From: Octadecabacter algicola
Lineage (GTDB): Bacteria > Pseudomonadota > Alphaproteobacteria > Rhodobacterales > Rhodobacteraceae
Length of the DNA stretch: 64,000 bases
NCBI RefSeq assembly: GCF_021532625.1
Contig: NZ_JAKGAR010000002.1
Span: forward strand, 372,001 to 436,000
Reading direction: 5' to 3'
Shown here: positions 18,959-26,694 of the stretch, piece by piece
How positions within the stretch are numbered: the stretch's first letter is position 1
Layout: each line of letters begins with the position of its first letter
The notes under the pieces: model-generated
Told to the model about the DNA's origin: nothing
The model's input: only the letters and a program-made list of their open reading frames with translations
The model's database searches: none
Made by a program: the position numbers and the translations under genes

Positions 18959-19003
18959 AGGGACAGTTTCATCTGTTTGGCCCTGAACAACCAAACGCGA
19001 GAA

Positions 19004-19018
19004 TTCGTAATTTACGAA
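19004..19018. promoter_or_regulatory. Perfect palindrome upstream of the PAS/AAA+ regulator
   Basis: TTCGTAA and TTACGAA flank a single base, forming a perfect 15-bp palindrome. It lies 46 bases upstream of the regulator ATG and about 130 bases upstream of the divergent binding-protein gene. It is a candidate operator for autoregulation or for control of the cyanate array. Confidence 0.45.
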
Positions 19019-19148
19019 AACCCGTGAGGAAGTGTTAATTTTTAATCAACAAATTCAACACAATGGAATTTCTAGGCGATTGTAGAACGAACTCAACGAG
19101 CGGGTTTTACCGTGTCACGATGACGTCAAATCAGATGAGGGGACCGTC

Positions 19149-20525
19149 ATGACCACCAAAAGTTTAGGAAATCCGTTTTCGAAAGATACTGACTTGCGCC
19201 ACGGCCAAAGCTGCCCTTGTGAGCCTTGTAAAAATGCGCGCATCGAGGCGCAAACGCCTTTGATGTCGAGCGAAGAAATGCTTGAACAGGCGGTCGAAAG
19301 CGCGATCGTTCGTTCCGTTTTCGGGCACAGCGATATCGGGCGACGTTCATTTATGGGCATGGTCGGCGGCACGACGGCTGCCGCTGCGCTCGCGTCTGTC
19401 TTCCCGTTGAACGAAGCCAAAGCCAACATCCTCGAAAACCTCGGACCGCCGGAAAAAACGGACCTAAACATTGGCTTCGTGCCAATCACTTGTGCGACGC
19501 CCATCATTATGGCGCAGCCGTTGGGCTTTTATGAACGTTACGGTCTGAACGCTCAGGTCATCAAGACCGCGGGTTGGGCGGTTGCTCGCGACAAATCTCT
19601 GTCCGGTGAATATGACGCCAGTCACATGCTGACGCCGATGCCTTTGGCGATGACGCTGGGCGCGGGGTCTGTGGCAGAGCCATACATCATGCCAGCTGTT
19701 GAAAACATCAATGGTCAAGCGATCGTGTTGGCAAATGAACACCTCGACAAACGTGATCCGTCGCAGTGGAAAGGTTTCACCTTCGGGGTGCCGTTTGAAT
19801 ATTCCATGCACAACTTTTTGTTGCGTTACTACGTGGCCGAATTTGGCCTGGACCCTGATGTTGATATCCAGATCCGCGTGGTCCCGCCGCCAGAAATGGT
19901 CGCCAACCTGCGTGCTGGTAACCTCGATGGTTATCTGTCGCCTGACCCGTTTAACCAACGCGCCGTGTACGAAGGCATCGGGTTCATTCATATTTTGACG
20001 AAAGAGATCTGGGAAGGTCACCCGTGTTGTGCCTTTGCTGCACCGCTGTCTTTTGCAACTGAATTGCCAAACACCTATGGCGCGTTGCTCAAATCGATCA
20101 TCGATGCGACGCAATATGCGTCAAACCCCGACAATCGCATCGAGATATCAGAAGCGATTGCTCCGACAAATTATCTCAACCAGCCGGTGACCGTGATTCA
20201 GCAAGTTCTGACAGGGACCTATGCCGATGGTTTGGGCGAGGTGCAGCGCGTGCCAGATCGCATCGATTTCGATCCGTTCCCGTGGCAGTCCATGGGCGTA
20301 TGGATTTTGACCCAGATGAAACGCTGGGGCTATATCGAAGGGGATGTGGATTACAAAGGTGTCGCAGAACAGGTGTATCTCGCGTCCGACGCTCGCAAGG
20401 TCATGACCGATCTTGGCTATGACGCGCCGGCGGAAAACTACAAATCTCATATGATTATGGGCAAAAGTTTTGACCCCGATCAGCCTGAGGCTTACGTCGA
20501 CAGCTTCGAGATTAAAGCCGACTAA
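19149..20525 (+). CDS. NrtA/CmpA-family ABC solute-binding protein with N-terminal CxCxxC extension
   Basis: A 458-residue periplasmic binding protein of the nitrate/bicarbonate/cyanate type (LNIGFVPITCATPIIMAQPLGFYERYGL; WEGHPCCAFAA; a C-terminal DPDQPEAYV). The cyanase four genes on makes cyanate the likely ligand. The N-terminus is unusual. A CPCEPC cluster at residues 22-27 and a helical stretch precede the Tat-type signal GRRSFMGMVGG, whose arginines are 65-66. The true start could be questioned, but the ATG at 19149 has GAGGGG in front and the frame is clean. Its TAA overlaps the permease ATG by one base. Confidence 0.87.
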   Translation: MTTKSLGNPFSKDTDLRHGQSCPCEPCKNARIEAQTPLMSSEEMLEQAVESAIVRSVFGHSDIGRRSFMGMVGGTTAAAALASVFPLNEAKANILENLGPPEKTDLNIGFVPITCATPIIMAQPLGFYERYGLNAQVIKTAGWAVARDKSLSGEYDASHMLTPMPLAMTLGAGSVAEPYIMPAVENINGQAIVLANEHLDKRDPSQWKGFTFGVPFEYSMHNFLLRYYVAEFGLDPDVDIQIRVVPPPEMVANLRAGNLDGYLSPDPFNQRAVYEGIGFIHILTKEIWEGHPCCAFAAPLSFATELPNTYGALLKSIIDATQYASNPDNRIEISEAIAPTNYLNQPVTVIQQVLTGTYADGLGEVQRVPDRIDFDPFPWQSMGVWILTQMKRWGYIEGDVDYKGVAEQVYLASDARKVMTDLGYDAPAENYKSHMIMGKSFDPDQPEAYVDSFEIKAD

Positions 20526-21361
20526 TGGGACTTTTGTCAGAAAACAAACGCGCCGCTTTGTGGTCAGTCATTCTGCTCGTGGTCGGGTTGCTGGTGTGGG
20601 AACTTTCGATTTCCAACCAGCAGGTCGCTGCGGGCGAGTTGACCGAGTACGAGCTGTTGACGGGGGCAGGAACGGCCAAGGCAGGCGTGCCACCGCCGAG
20701 CGAAGTTCTGGTTAAGGCGTGGCAGGAATTGTCCAACCCGTTTTATGATGCAGGCCCCAACGACAAAGGGATCGGCATCCAGATCGGGTATTCGATCTAC
20801 CGCGTTCTGACGGGCTATTTCTTGGCGGCGATCATTGCCATTCCGCTCGGCTTTTTGATCGGGATGTCATCAGTCGCTTATAAGGCGCTGAACCCGTTCA
20901 TCCAAGTTCTGCGACCCATCTCTCCGCTGGCATGGATGCCTTTGGCGCTTTTTATTATTCAAGACTCTGAGGCATCGGCGATCTTCGTGATCTTCATCTG
21001 TTCGATCTGGCCGATGTTGATCAACACAGCATTCGGGGTTGCGGGGGTCCGTGAAGATTGGGTTAACGTCGCGCGCACCCATGAACTGTCCCCATTAAAA
21101 ACCGCGTTCACCGTCATTTTGCCCGCTGCGGCACCGACGATTGTCACGGGCATGCGGATCTCGATTGGCATTGCGTGGCTGGTGATCGTGGCGGCTGAAA
21201 TGCTCGTTGGTGGGACTGGCATTGGATATTATGTGTGGAACGAGTGGAACAACCTCGACCTCACGTCCGTCATTTTTTCAATTCTCATGATCGGCATCGT
21301 CGGCATGTTACTGGACGCGGCTTTTGGCCTGCTCCAGCGACGCGTCGCCTTCGTTGAATAG
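20525..21361 (+). CDS. ABC transporter permease, NrtB/CynB-like
   Basis: A 278-residue inner-membrane permease of the nitrate/sulfonate/taurine group with about six transmembrane segments. A periplasmic stretch follows the first helix. The EAA-type loop is REDWVNVARTHELSPLKTAFTV, continuing into the conserved ILPAAAPTIVTGMRISIGIAW. The start codon overlaps the binding-protein stop (TAATG) and the ATPase gene follows after 8 bases, so all three are translated from one message. Confidence 0.9.
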   Translation: MGLLSENKRAALWSVILLVVGLLVWELSISNQQVAAGELTEYELLTGAGTAKAGVPPPSEVLVKAWQELSNPFYDAGPNDKGIGIQIGYSIYRVLTGYFLAAIIAIPLGFLIGMSSVAYKALNPFIQVLRPISPLAWMPLALFIIQDSEASAIFVIFICSIWPMLINTAFGVAGVREDWVNVARTHELSPLKTAFTVILPAAAPTIVTGMRISIGIAWLVIVAAEMLVGGTGIGYYVWNEWNNLDLTSVIFSILMIGIVGMLLDAAFGLLQRRVAFVE

Positions 21362-21369
21362 GTAAGTTA

Positions 21370-22269
21370 ATGGCAAAATCATTCCTTAGCATTGAACGGC
21401 TGACCCAGAAATATCCGGACGGCAACGGCGGTCAGTTCACCGTCTTTGAGAACGCGAGCTTCGGGATCGAGAAGGGTGAATTCGTTTGTATTCTTGGCCA
21501 TTCCGGCTGCGGGAAATCGACAATTATGAACATTCTCGCGGGGCTTTCAGAGCCGACGTCCGGAGTGGTTAAAATGGATGGGTTCCAGATTTCTGGCCCA
21601 AGTTTAGACCGTGGGGTTGTGTTCCAGAACTACTCCCTGCTGCCCTGGCTAAGTGCGCTGAAAAACGTCACCTTCGGGGTGGCTGCGCGCTTTCCGGATT
21701 GGACCAAACAACAGGTTGAAGATCATTCAATCGCATTTTTGGCGAAGGTTGGCTTGTCCGAGGACGCTATCCATCGCAAGCCCAGCCAATTGTCTGGCGG
21801 TATGCGTCAGCGGGTTTCGATTGCGCGCGCATTTGCCAATGAGCCCAAGTTGTTGTTGCTGGACGAACCCTTTGGCGCACTGGATGCGTTAACGCGTGGC
21901 ACAATTCAAGAAGAACTGCTGAAGGTTTGGCGCGGGACGAACCAGACCGTTTTCATGATCACCCATGACATCGACGAGGCGATCTTACTAGCGGACCGCA
22001 TTTTGCTCATGACCAACGGGCCACTTGCACGGGTGGCCGAAAGTGTCGAGATCACCATTCCAAGGCCACGGGTTCGTACCGAGATTGTGGAAAGCCCGAA
22101 TTACTACGCGATCCGAAATCACTTGGTGCAATTTCTCGGTAAACGCTCGGCTGAGCTTGCGGGGCAACCGAGCGAGGCGGGCGGAACCCACACGCCGCAG
22201 ACCATTCGCATCGACAAAACAAGTGTTCAGACCAGCGATCAACCCATTTTGCAGGCGGTCAAGACATGA
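21370..22269 (+). CDS. ABC transporter ATP-binding protein, NrtD/CynD-like
   Basis: A 299-residue ATPase partnering the preceding permease. Motifs: Walker A LGHSGCGKST, Q-loop VVFQNYSLLPW, signature LSGGMRQRVSIARAF, Walker B LLLLDEPFGALD, H-loop MITHDIDEAI. LSGGMRQR and the SLLPW Q-loop are typical for the nitrate/taurine/cyanate family. The last 60 residues are a polar, low-complexity tail. The stop overlaps the next ATG by four bases (ATGA). Confidence 0.9.
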   Translation: MAKSFLSIERLTQKYPDGNGGQFTVFENASFGIEKGEFVCILGHSGCGKSTIMNILAGLSEPTSGVVKMDGFQISGPSLDRGVVFQNYSLLPWLSALKNVTFGVAARFPDWTKQQVEDHSIAFLAKVGLSEDAIHRKPSQLSGGMRQRVSIARAFANEPKLLLLDEPFGALDALTRGTIQEELLKVWRGTNQTVFMITHDIDEAILLADRILLMTNGPLARVAESVEITIPRPRVRTEIVESPNYYAIRNHLVQFLGKRSAELAGQPSEAGGTHTPQTIRIDKTSVQTSDQPILQAVKT

Positions 22270-22733
22270 CGCGCCAGCCTATCCCTCCTTTCAGCTATGA
22301 TGATGCGGTCCAAAAGGTTCGTATGGCTGAAAACGCGTGGAACGGCCGAGATCCCGCCAAAGTCGCAATGGCTTACACACCCGACACCAAGTGGCGCAAT
22401 CGGTCCGAGTTCCTGAACGGGCGTGCTGAGGTCGAGGCCTTTTTGACCCGCAAGTGGGCCACTGAAAATGGGTATCGATTGATCAAGGAGATTTGGGCTC
22501 ATGGTGATGCGCATATCGCAGTGCGGTTTTGTTATGAATATCATGATGCGGCAGGCCAATGGTTTCGCGCCCATGGCAATGAAAACTGGGCCTTCGATGC
22601 GGACGGCTACATGGCGCAGCGCCATGCATCGATCAACGATGTGCCCATTTCAGACGCGCAACGCCTGGTCCACTGGGAGGCCCCCGGGCCACGCCCAGAT
22701 GATCACCCAAGCCTGACAGCGCTTGGCCTTTAA
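22266..22733 (+). CDS. DUF1348 protein (NTF2/SnoaL-like fold)
   Basis: A 155-residue cytoplasmic protein of the DUF1348 family (nuclear transport factor 2-like cone fold). Family signs are AENAWNGRDPAKVAMAY, DTKWRNRSEFLNGR, FLTRKWATENGYRLIKEIWA, and an N-terminal PPFSYDDAVQKVRMAE. NTF2-like folds include small enzymes and ligand carriers; I know of no proven reaction for this family. It overlaps the ATPase stop by four bases and lies 32 bases before cyanase. It may process or bind the imported compound before cyanate is released, which is inference from position only. Confidence 0.8.
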   Translation: MTRQPIPPFSYDDAVQKVRMAENAWNGRDPAKVAMAYTPDTKWRNRSEFLNGRAEVEAFLTRKWATENGYRLIKEIWAHGDAHIAVRFCYEYHDAAGQWFRAHGNENWAFDADGYMAQRHASINDVPISDAQRLVHWEAPGPRPDDHPSLTALGL

Positions 22734-22765
22734 AATTGATTCAAAAGTAGAAGGACACCACACAA

Positions 22766-23218
22766 ATGAGCGACATGATGACCAAAGAAGACGTCACCGC
22801 GATGATCCTCTCGGCAAAGAAAACCGCTGGGATGACATGGGAAGGAATTGCTGAAAAAATCGGGATGTCTCCAGTCTGGACGCATTCGGCAGCGATGGGA
22901 ATGAACGCGTTTCCAGCCGAAAAAGCAGCTCTGATGGTTACGGCTATGGGCTTGCCACAAGAAGCCGAAAGTGTGCTGGCCGAAAGCCCGACCAAAATTT
23001 GGGAACAAGCGGTGCCGACCGATCCGTGCATTTACCGCTTTTATGAGATTGTCGGGGTTTATGGTCCAACGCTAAAGGCGCTGATCCAAGAGAAATTTGG
23101 CGATGGCATCATGTCGGCGATTGATTTCGACATGTCAGTTACGCGCGTTGAAGACCCCAAAGGGGATCGGGTCAAAGTTGAAATGTCGGGGAAATACCTC
23201 GGATATAACAGCTGGTAA
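22766..23218 (+). CDS. cynS: Cyanate hydratase (cyanase)
   Basis: Converts cyanate and bicarbonate to ammonia and CO2 (via carbamate) in the cytoplasm as a decamer. At 150 residues it is slightly shorter than the 156-residue E. coli enzyme. The catalytic triad is complete: Arg91 and Glu94 in YRFYEIVGVYG, and Ser117 in GIMSAIDF. All sit exactly five positions below E. coli Arg96, Glu99 and Ser122. The N-terminal helical domain contains KKTAGMTWEGIAEKIG. AGAAGGACACCAC precedes the ATG. Its place between two NrtA-type importers indicates cyanate as a nitrogen source or a toxic by-product. Confidence 0.96.
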   Translation: MSDMMTKEDVTAMILSAKKTAGMTWEGIAEKIGMSPVWTHSAAMGMNAFPAEKAALMVTAMGLPQEAESVLAESPTKIWEQAVPTDPCIYRFYEIVGVYGPTLKALIQEKFGDGIMSAIDFDMSVTRVEDPKGDRVKVEMSGKYLGYNSW

Positions 23219-23225
23219 CAATGTG

Positions 23226-24032
23226 ATGCGACACACTCCCCTTGAACCAAGCCAAACTGACGCTGTCGCGGTTACTGCTACAGCGGAGGTCCGCATTACG
23301 GCGGTCGGTCACACCTACCGAGTGGGCGATGGCGAAGTGCTCTCTGGTATTGATCTTAATATAGGTGCGGGCGAAGTCGTAGCCCTGATTGGGCGCTCTG
23401 GTTCGGGCAAGTCGACGCTGCTGCATATTATTGCCGGGCTGCTTGAACCTAGCGAAGGTGTTGTGCATATCGGAAATGAACGCGTCACTGGCCCGTCAGC
23501 GGCTTGGGTGATGATGTTTCAGGCGCCATCGCTTTTTCCATGGATGACGGTGGCAGAGAACGCGGGCCTTGGTTTGCGCTACAGCGGCCAAAAAGAGGGT
23601 GTGGACGACCGTGTCGCCGAGGTGCTTGACCTAGTTGATTTGTCTGCCTTCTCAGATCGCAATGTGCAGGACCTATCAGGGGGACAGCAACAAAGGGTTG
23701 CCCTAGCGCGGTCCCTTGCACCGAACCCCGATGTCTTACTGCTGGACGAGCCGTTTTCCGCGCTCGACATGTTCACCCGTCAATCGATGCAGCAAGATGT
23801 GCGCGCCATCACGAAACGTCTCGGGCTAACTATGGTTCTCGTGACCCATGATGTGTCCGAGGCCGCGTTGATGGCCGACCGCGCAGTGTTCCTGAAATCT
23901 GGAAGCGGCAAGATCGTTGGCGATACACCTGTCGGTTTGGCACCAAAGGCGCGCGACCTCAACAACCCTGATTTTCAAGCTGAACTTGCCCGTTTGAACG
24001 GCATCTATTCCCAGATGCAAACCCAATGTTAG
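23226..24032 (+). CDS. ABC transporter ATP-binding protein of the second NrtA/CmpA-type importer
   Basis: A 268-residue ATPase: Walker A LIGRSGSGKST, Q-loop MMFQAPSLFPW, signature LSGGQQQRVALARSL, Walker B LLLDEPFSALD, H-loop LVTHDVSEAAL. The frame is open through the end of cynS, but homology begins after MRHTPLEPSQ, so I chose the ATG at 23226. A GTG three bases earlier is possible, and the ribosome site is weak, suggesting coupling to cynS, whose stop is 8 bases away. The binding-protein gene follows after 18 bases. Confidence 0.88.
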   Translation: MRHTPLEPSQTDAVAVTATAEVRITAVGHTYRVGDGEVLSGIDLNIGAGEVVALIGRSGSGKSTLLHIIAGLLEPSEGVVHIGNERVTGPSAAWVMMFQAPSLFPWMTVAENAGLGLRYSGQKEGVDDRVAEVLDLVDLSAFSDRNVQDLSGGQQQRVALARSLAPNPDVLLLDEPFSALDMFTRQSMQQDVRAITKRLGLTMVLVTHDVSEAALMADRAVFLKSGSGKIVGDTPVGLAPKARDLNNPDFQAELARLNGIYSQMQTQC

Positions 24033-24050
24033 CCCAAGAGAGAGTGTCCC

Positions 24051-25304
24051 ATGACCGATCCTAAAGACCTAGACCTCCATGCCGCCTGCTGTGGCCATGA
24101 TGGCGTTGATGAAGACAAACGAAAAACCCTTGATATGCTGGCGTCGGGCGGCTTGGCCGCAATGTTGGGCGGTTTGGCGAGCAGCCTGCCATCCATCGCT
24201 GCGGCCCAAGACGATGATGTTGTGCGGATAGGGTATTTGCCGATCACGGATGCGACTCCGCTTCTTGTGGCGCACGCAAAAGGATATTTTGAGGATGAAG
24301 GATTGGAGGCGGAACAACCCACCTTGATCCGCGGTTGGGCCCCTCTGATTGAGGGCTTTACCTCAAACAAATTCAACCTTGTACACTTTCTCAAGCCGAT
24401 CCCTGTCTGGATGCGATACAACAACGACTTTCCAGTAAAGATCATGGCTTGGGCGCACACCAACGGCTCCGCGCTCGTGGTTGGCGGGCATACGGACATA
24501 ACGGACTTTTCCGGTCTTGGAGGCAAACAAGTGGCCGTGCCGTTCTGGTACTCCATGCACAATATCGTACTGCAATACGCCCTTCGAGAAGCAGGCATTA
24601 AAGCCGTCATCAAGGACCAGAACGAAGAACTCGCGCCGGATGAATGTAACCTTCAGGTTTTGCCACCGCCAGATATGCCACCTGCTTTGGCTGCCCAAAA
24701 GATCGATGCCTATATTGTCGCCGAACCATTCAATGCTTTGGGCGAGTTGCGGGCCGGCGCACGGATGTTACGTTTTACCGGTGACATTTGGAAAAACCAC
24801 CCGTGCTGTGTTGTGTGCATGAACGAAGAGGTCACCAACTCCAAACCCGAATGGACCCAAAAGGTCATGAATGCGGTGGTCCGTGGCGCGATCTATGCAA
24901 GCCAGAACAAGGCCGAGGTGGCGGAACTACTGTCTCGGGACGGTGCCGGTTATCTGCCCGCCCCAGCTCCCGTCGTTACACGCGCGATGACAGTCTATGA
25001 GGACAATGCCGACTATATCGACAGCGGTGCGATCCAGAACCAAGCTGAATTCCAAAATGGGCGGATTGATTTCCAGCCATGGCCATATCCGTCCGCAACC
25101 AAGCTGATCGTTGAGGCTATGTCGGACACAGTGGTGAGCGGCGATACGACATTCCTCGCTGGCCTCGACAGCGATTTCGTGACCGAAGACCTAGTGGACT
25201 ACAACTTTGTGAAAACCGCGCTGGAAGCAAACCCAGATTGGCTTAATGATCCTTCGGTCAATCCGGGCGATCCGTATGTTCGCGAAGAAATTCTGAAGCT
25301 GTGA
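24051..25304 (+). CDS. NrtA/CmpA-family ABC solute-binding protein, second importer
   Basis: A 417-residue periplasmic binding protein: VRIGYLPITDATPLLVAHAKGYFEDEGL, VAVPFWYSMHNIVLQYA, and IWKNHPCCVVCMNEE. It parallels the first binding protein of the array but is clearly diverged from it. The N-terminus holds a His/Cys motif (HAACCGH, residues 10-16) before a Tat-like signal in which KRKTLDML replaces the twin arginine, ending near SIAAAQ. AAGAGAGAG precedes the ATG. The stop overlaps the permease start by four bases. Confidence 0.87.
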   Translation: MTDPKDLDLHAACCGHDGVDEDKRKTLDMLASGGLAAMLGGLASSLPSIAAAQDDDVVRIGYLPITDATPLLVAHAKGYFEDEGLEAEQPTLIRGWAPLIEGFTSNKFNLVHFLKPIPVWMRYNNDFPVKIMAWAHTNGSALVVGGHTDITDFSGLGGKQVAVPFWYSMHNIVLQYALREAGIKAVIKDQNEELAPDECNLQVLPPPDMPPALAAQKIDAYIVAEPFNALGELRAGARMLRFTGDIWKNHPCCVVCMNEEVTNSKPEWTQKVMNAVVRGAIYASQNKAEVAELLSRDGAGYLPAPAPVVTRAMTVYEDNADYIDSGAIQNQAEFQNGRIDFQPWPYPSATKLIVEAMSDTVVSGDTTFLAGLDSDFVTEDLVDYNFVKTALEANPDWLNDPSVNPGDPYVREEILKL

Positions 25305-26116
25305 CCACGACTTCGGATATCCCGCGCAGCGCGCGCGCCTTTCCGTCACTAGCTCGCTATCGCGGTGTGGTGAATGGGGCGTTTGGCATGGCATTGCTGA
25401 TCTTCCTGTGGTGGCTAGGGGGCCGCGCGGTTGCGGGCAATCCGAACATGTATGCGTTTTCCAGTTTCGCGCCGGGGCCCACCTTGACGCGACTTTGGAC
25501 GATGATCACCAGCGGTGAAATTTTCGAAATGGCAGGCCCGTCGCTCTACCGCGTCGGGTTGGGCATGGGAATTGCAGCGGTTGTCGGCGTGCCTATGGGC
25601 ATTCTGGTAGGGCGGGTGCAGCAGGTGCGCGAGATCACTAATATTCCGTTTCAATTTCTGCGGATGATTTCGCCTTTGTCTTGGATGCCCATTGCAGTGA
25701 TGGCCTTTGCCACATGGGACGCAGCAATCATTTTTTTGATCATGGTTGCGGCCATCTGGCCGATTTTGTTTGCGACTGCTGCTGGCGTGCGCCGCATTGA
25801 CCCCGCGTGGATCAAGGTGGCCCGAAATCTGGGCGCAAGCCGAACTCATATGCTGACCACCGTTATACTGCCCGCAGTGGCGACCGATATCCTGACCGGC
25901 ATACGTCTTGCACTTGGAGTCGCTTGGGTAGTGCTAGTGCCCGCAGAGTATCTTGGCGTCACATCGGGCCTTGGCTACGCCATCAACGATGCACGCGACA
26001 CTCTCGAATATGACCGCTTATCTGCCACCGTCGTGGTGATCGGCGTTATCGGCTTCGGCCTTGATACGCTTTGTCAAAAGGCAATCAGCCGTCTGAATTG
26101 GACCAAAACATCTTGA
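25301..26116 (+). CDS. ABC transporter permease, second NrtB/SsuC-like
   Basis: A 271-residue inner-membrane permease. The start is a GTG at 25301 overlapping the binding-protein stop (GTGA), giving MTTTSDIPRSARAF. About six transmembrane helices are visible. The EAA-type loop is IKVARNLGASRTHMLTTVILPAV and the conserved segment is ILTGIRLALGVAWVVLVPAEYLG. It completes the second importer (ATPase, binding protein, permease order, unlike the first importer's binding protein, permease, ATPase order). Confidence 0.88.
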   Translation: MTTTSDIPRSARAFPSLARYRGVVNGAFGMALLIFLWWLGGRAVAGNPNMYAFSSFAPGPTLTRLWTMITSGEIFEMAGPSLYRVGLGMGIAAVVGVPMGILVGRVQQVREITNIPFQFLRMISPLSWMPIAVMAFATWDAAIIFLIMVAAIWPILFATAAGVRRIDPAWIKVARNLGASRTHMLTTVILPAVATDILTGIRLALGVAWVVLVPAEYLGVTSGLGYAINDARDTLEYDRLSATVVVIGVIGFGLDTLCQKAISRLNWTKTS

Positions 26117-26136
26117 TTAATAAAGAGGAGAATTAG

Positions 26137-26679
26137 ATGTCAGAACCAGCAACCGCCCTTACGGGTTGCCTTGCGCCGATCGACAAGACAGGTCTTGAGA
26201 CCCTGATTGAGAACGGCAAAGCTAATCCAGAGGTCATCAAGACCTTGAAATGCAAAACCGTGGCCGAAGGCAAATTCCGCCACGCTAACTTCATTCGAAA
26301 TCTGGAACCCTACATCGTCGACGAACCCCCGGGTTTGCTGGGCGATGATACAGCGCCCAACCCATCAGAGGCCTCATTGGCCGCGCTCGGTTCCTGCGTG
26401 GCCGTTGGCCTGCATGCAAATGCTGTCTATCGGGGCATGACCGTCAATAAGCTTGAGCTGGAACTGGAAGGTGATCTGAATATCACCGCCGTCTGGGGCA
26501 CAGGCGATCTGAATGAGGCCAAACCCATTGGCTTCACAGACGTGCGCATCAAGGTGGACATGGAATGTGACGGTGTGGACAAAACCGTTGTCGATGAACT
26601 GGTAGCCCATGTCATCAAATATTCGCCTGTTTTCAACACCTTTTCACGCCCCGTGAACATGATCGCTGAGACGATATAA
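26137..26679 (+). CDS. OsmC-family protein with only one of the two redox cysteines
   Basis: A 180-residue OsmC/Ohr-fold protein. The conserved helix ALGSCVAVGLHANAVYRGM carries the peroxidatic-type cysteine. The usual second Cys-Pro-Val segment is replaced by KYSPVFNTFSRPVN, where Ser stands for Cys. A classical two-Cys hydroperoxide reductase is therefore unlikely. OsmC relatives of this kind occur in sulfur-metabolism clusters, and here the neighbours are a flavoprotein and a rhodanese. AGAGGAG precedes the ATG, and the next gene is 15 bases away. Cytoplasmic; reaction unknown. Confidence 0.83.
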   Translation: MSEPATALTGCLAPIDKTGLETLIENGKANPEVIKTLKCKTVAEGKFRHANFIRNLEPYIVDEPPGLLGDDTAPNPSEASLAALGSCVAVGLHANAVYRGMTVNKLELELEGDLNITAVWGTGDLNEAKPIGFTDVRIKVDMECDGVDKTVVDELVAHVIKYSPVFNTFSRPVNMIAETI

Positions 26680-26694
26680 ACAAGGGAGACCGCA

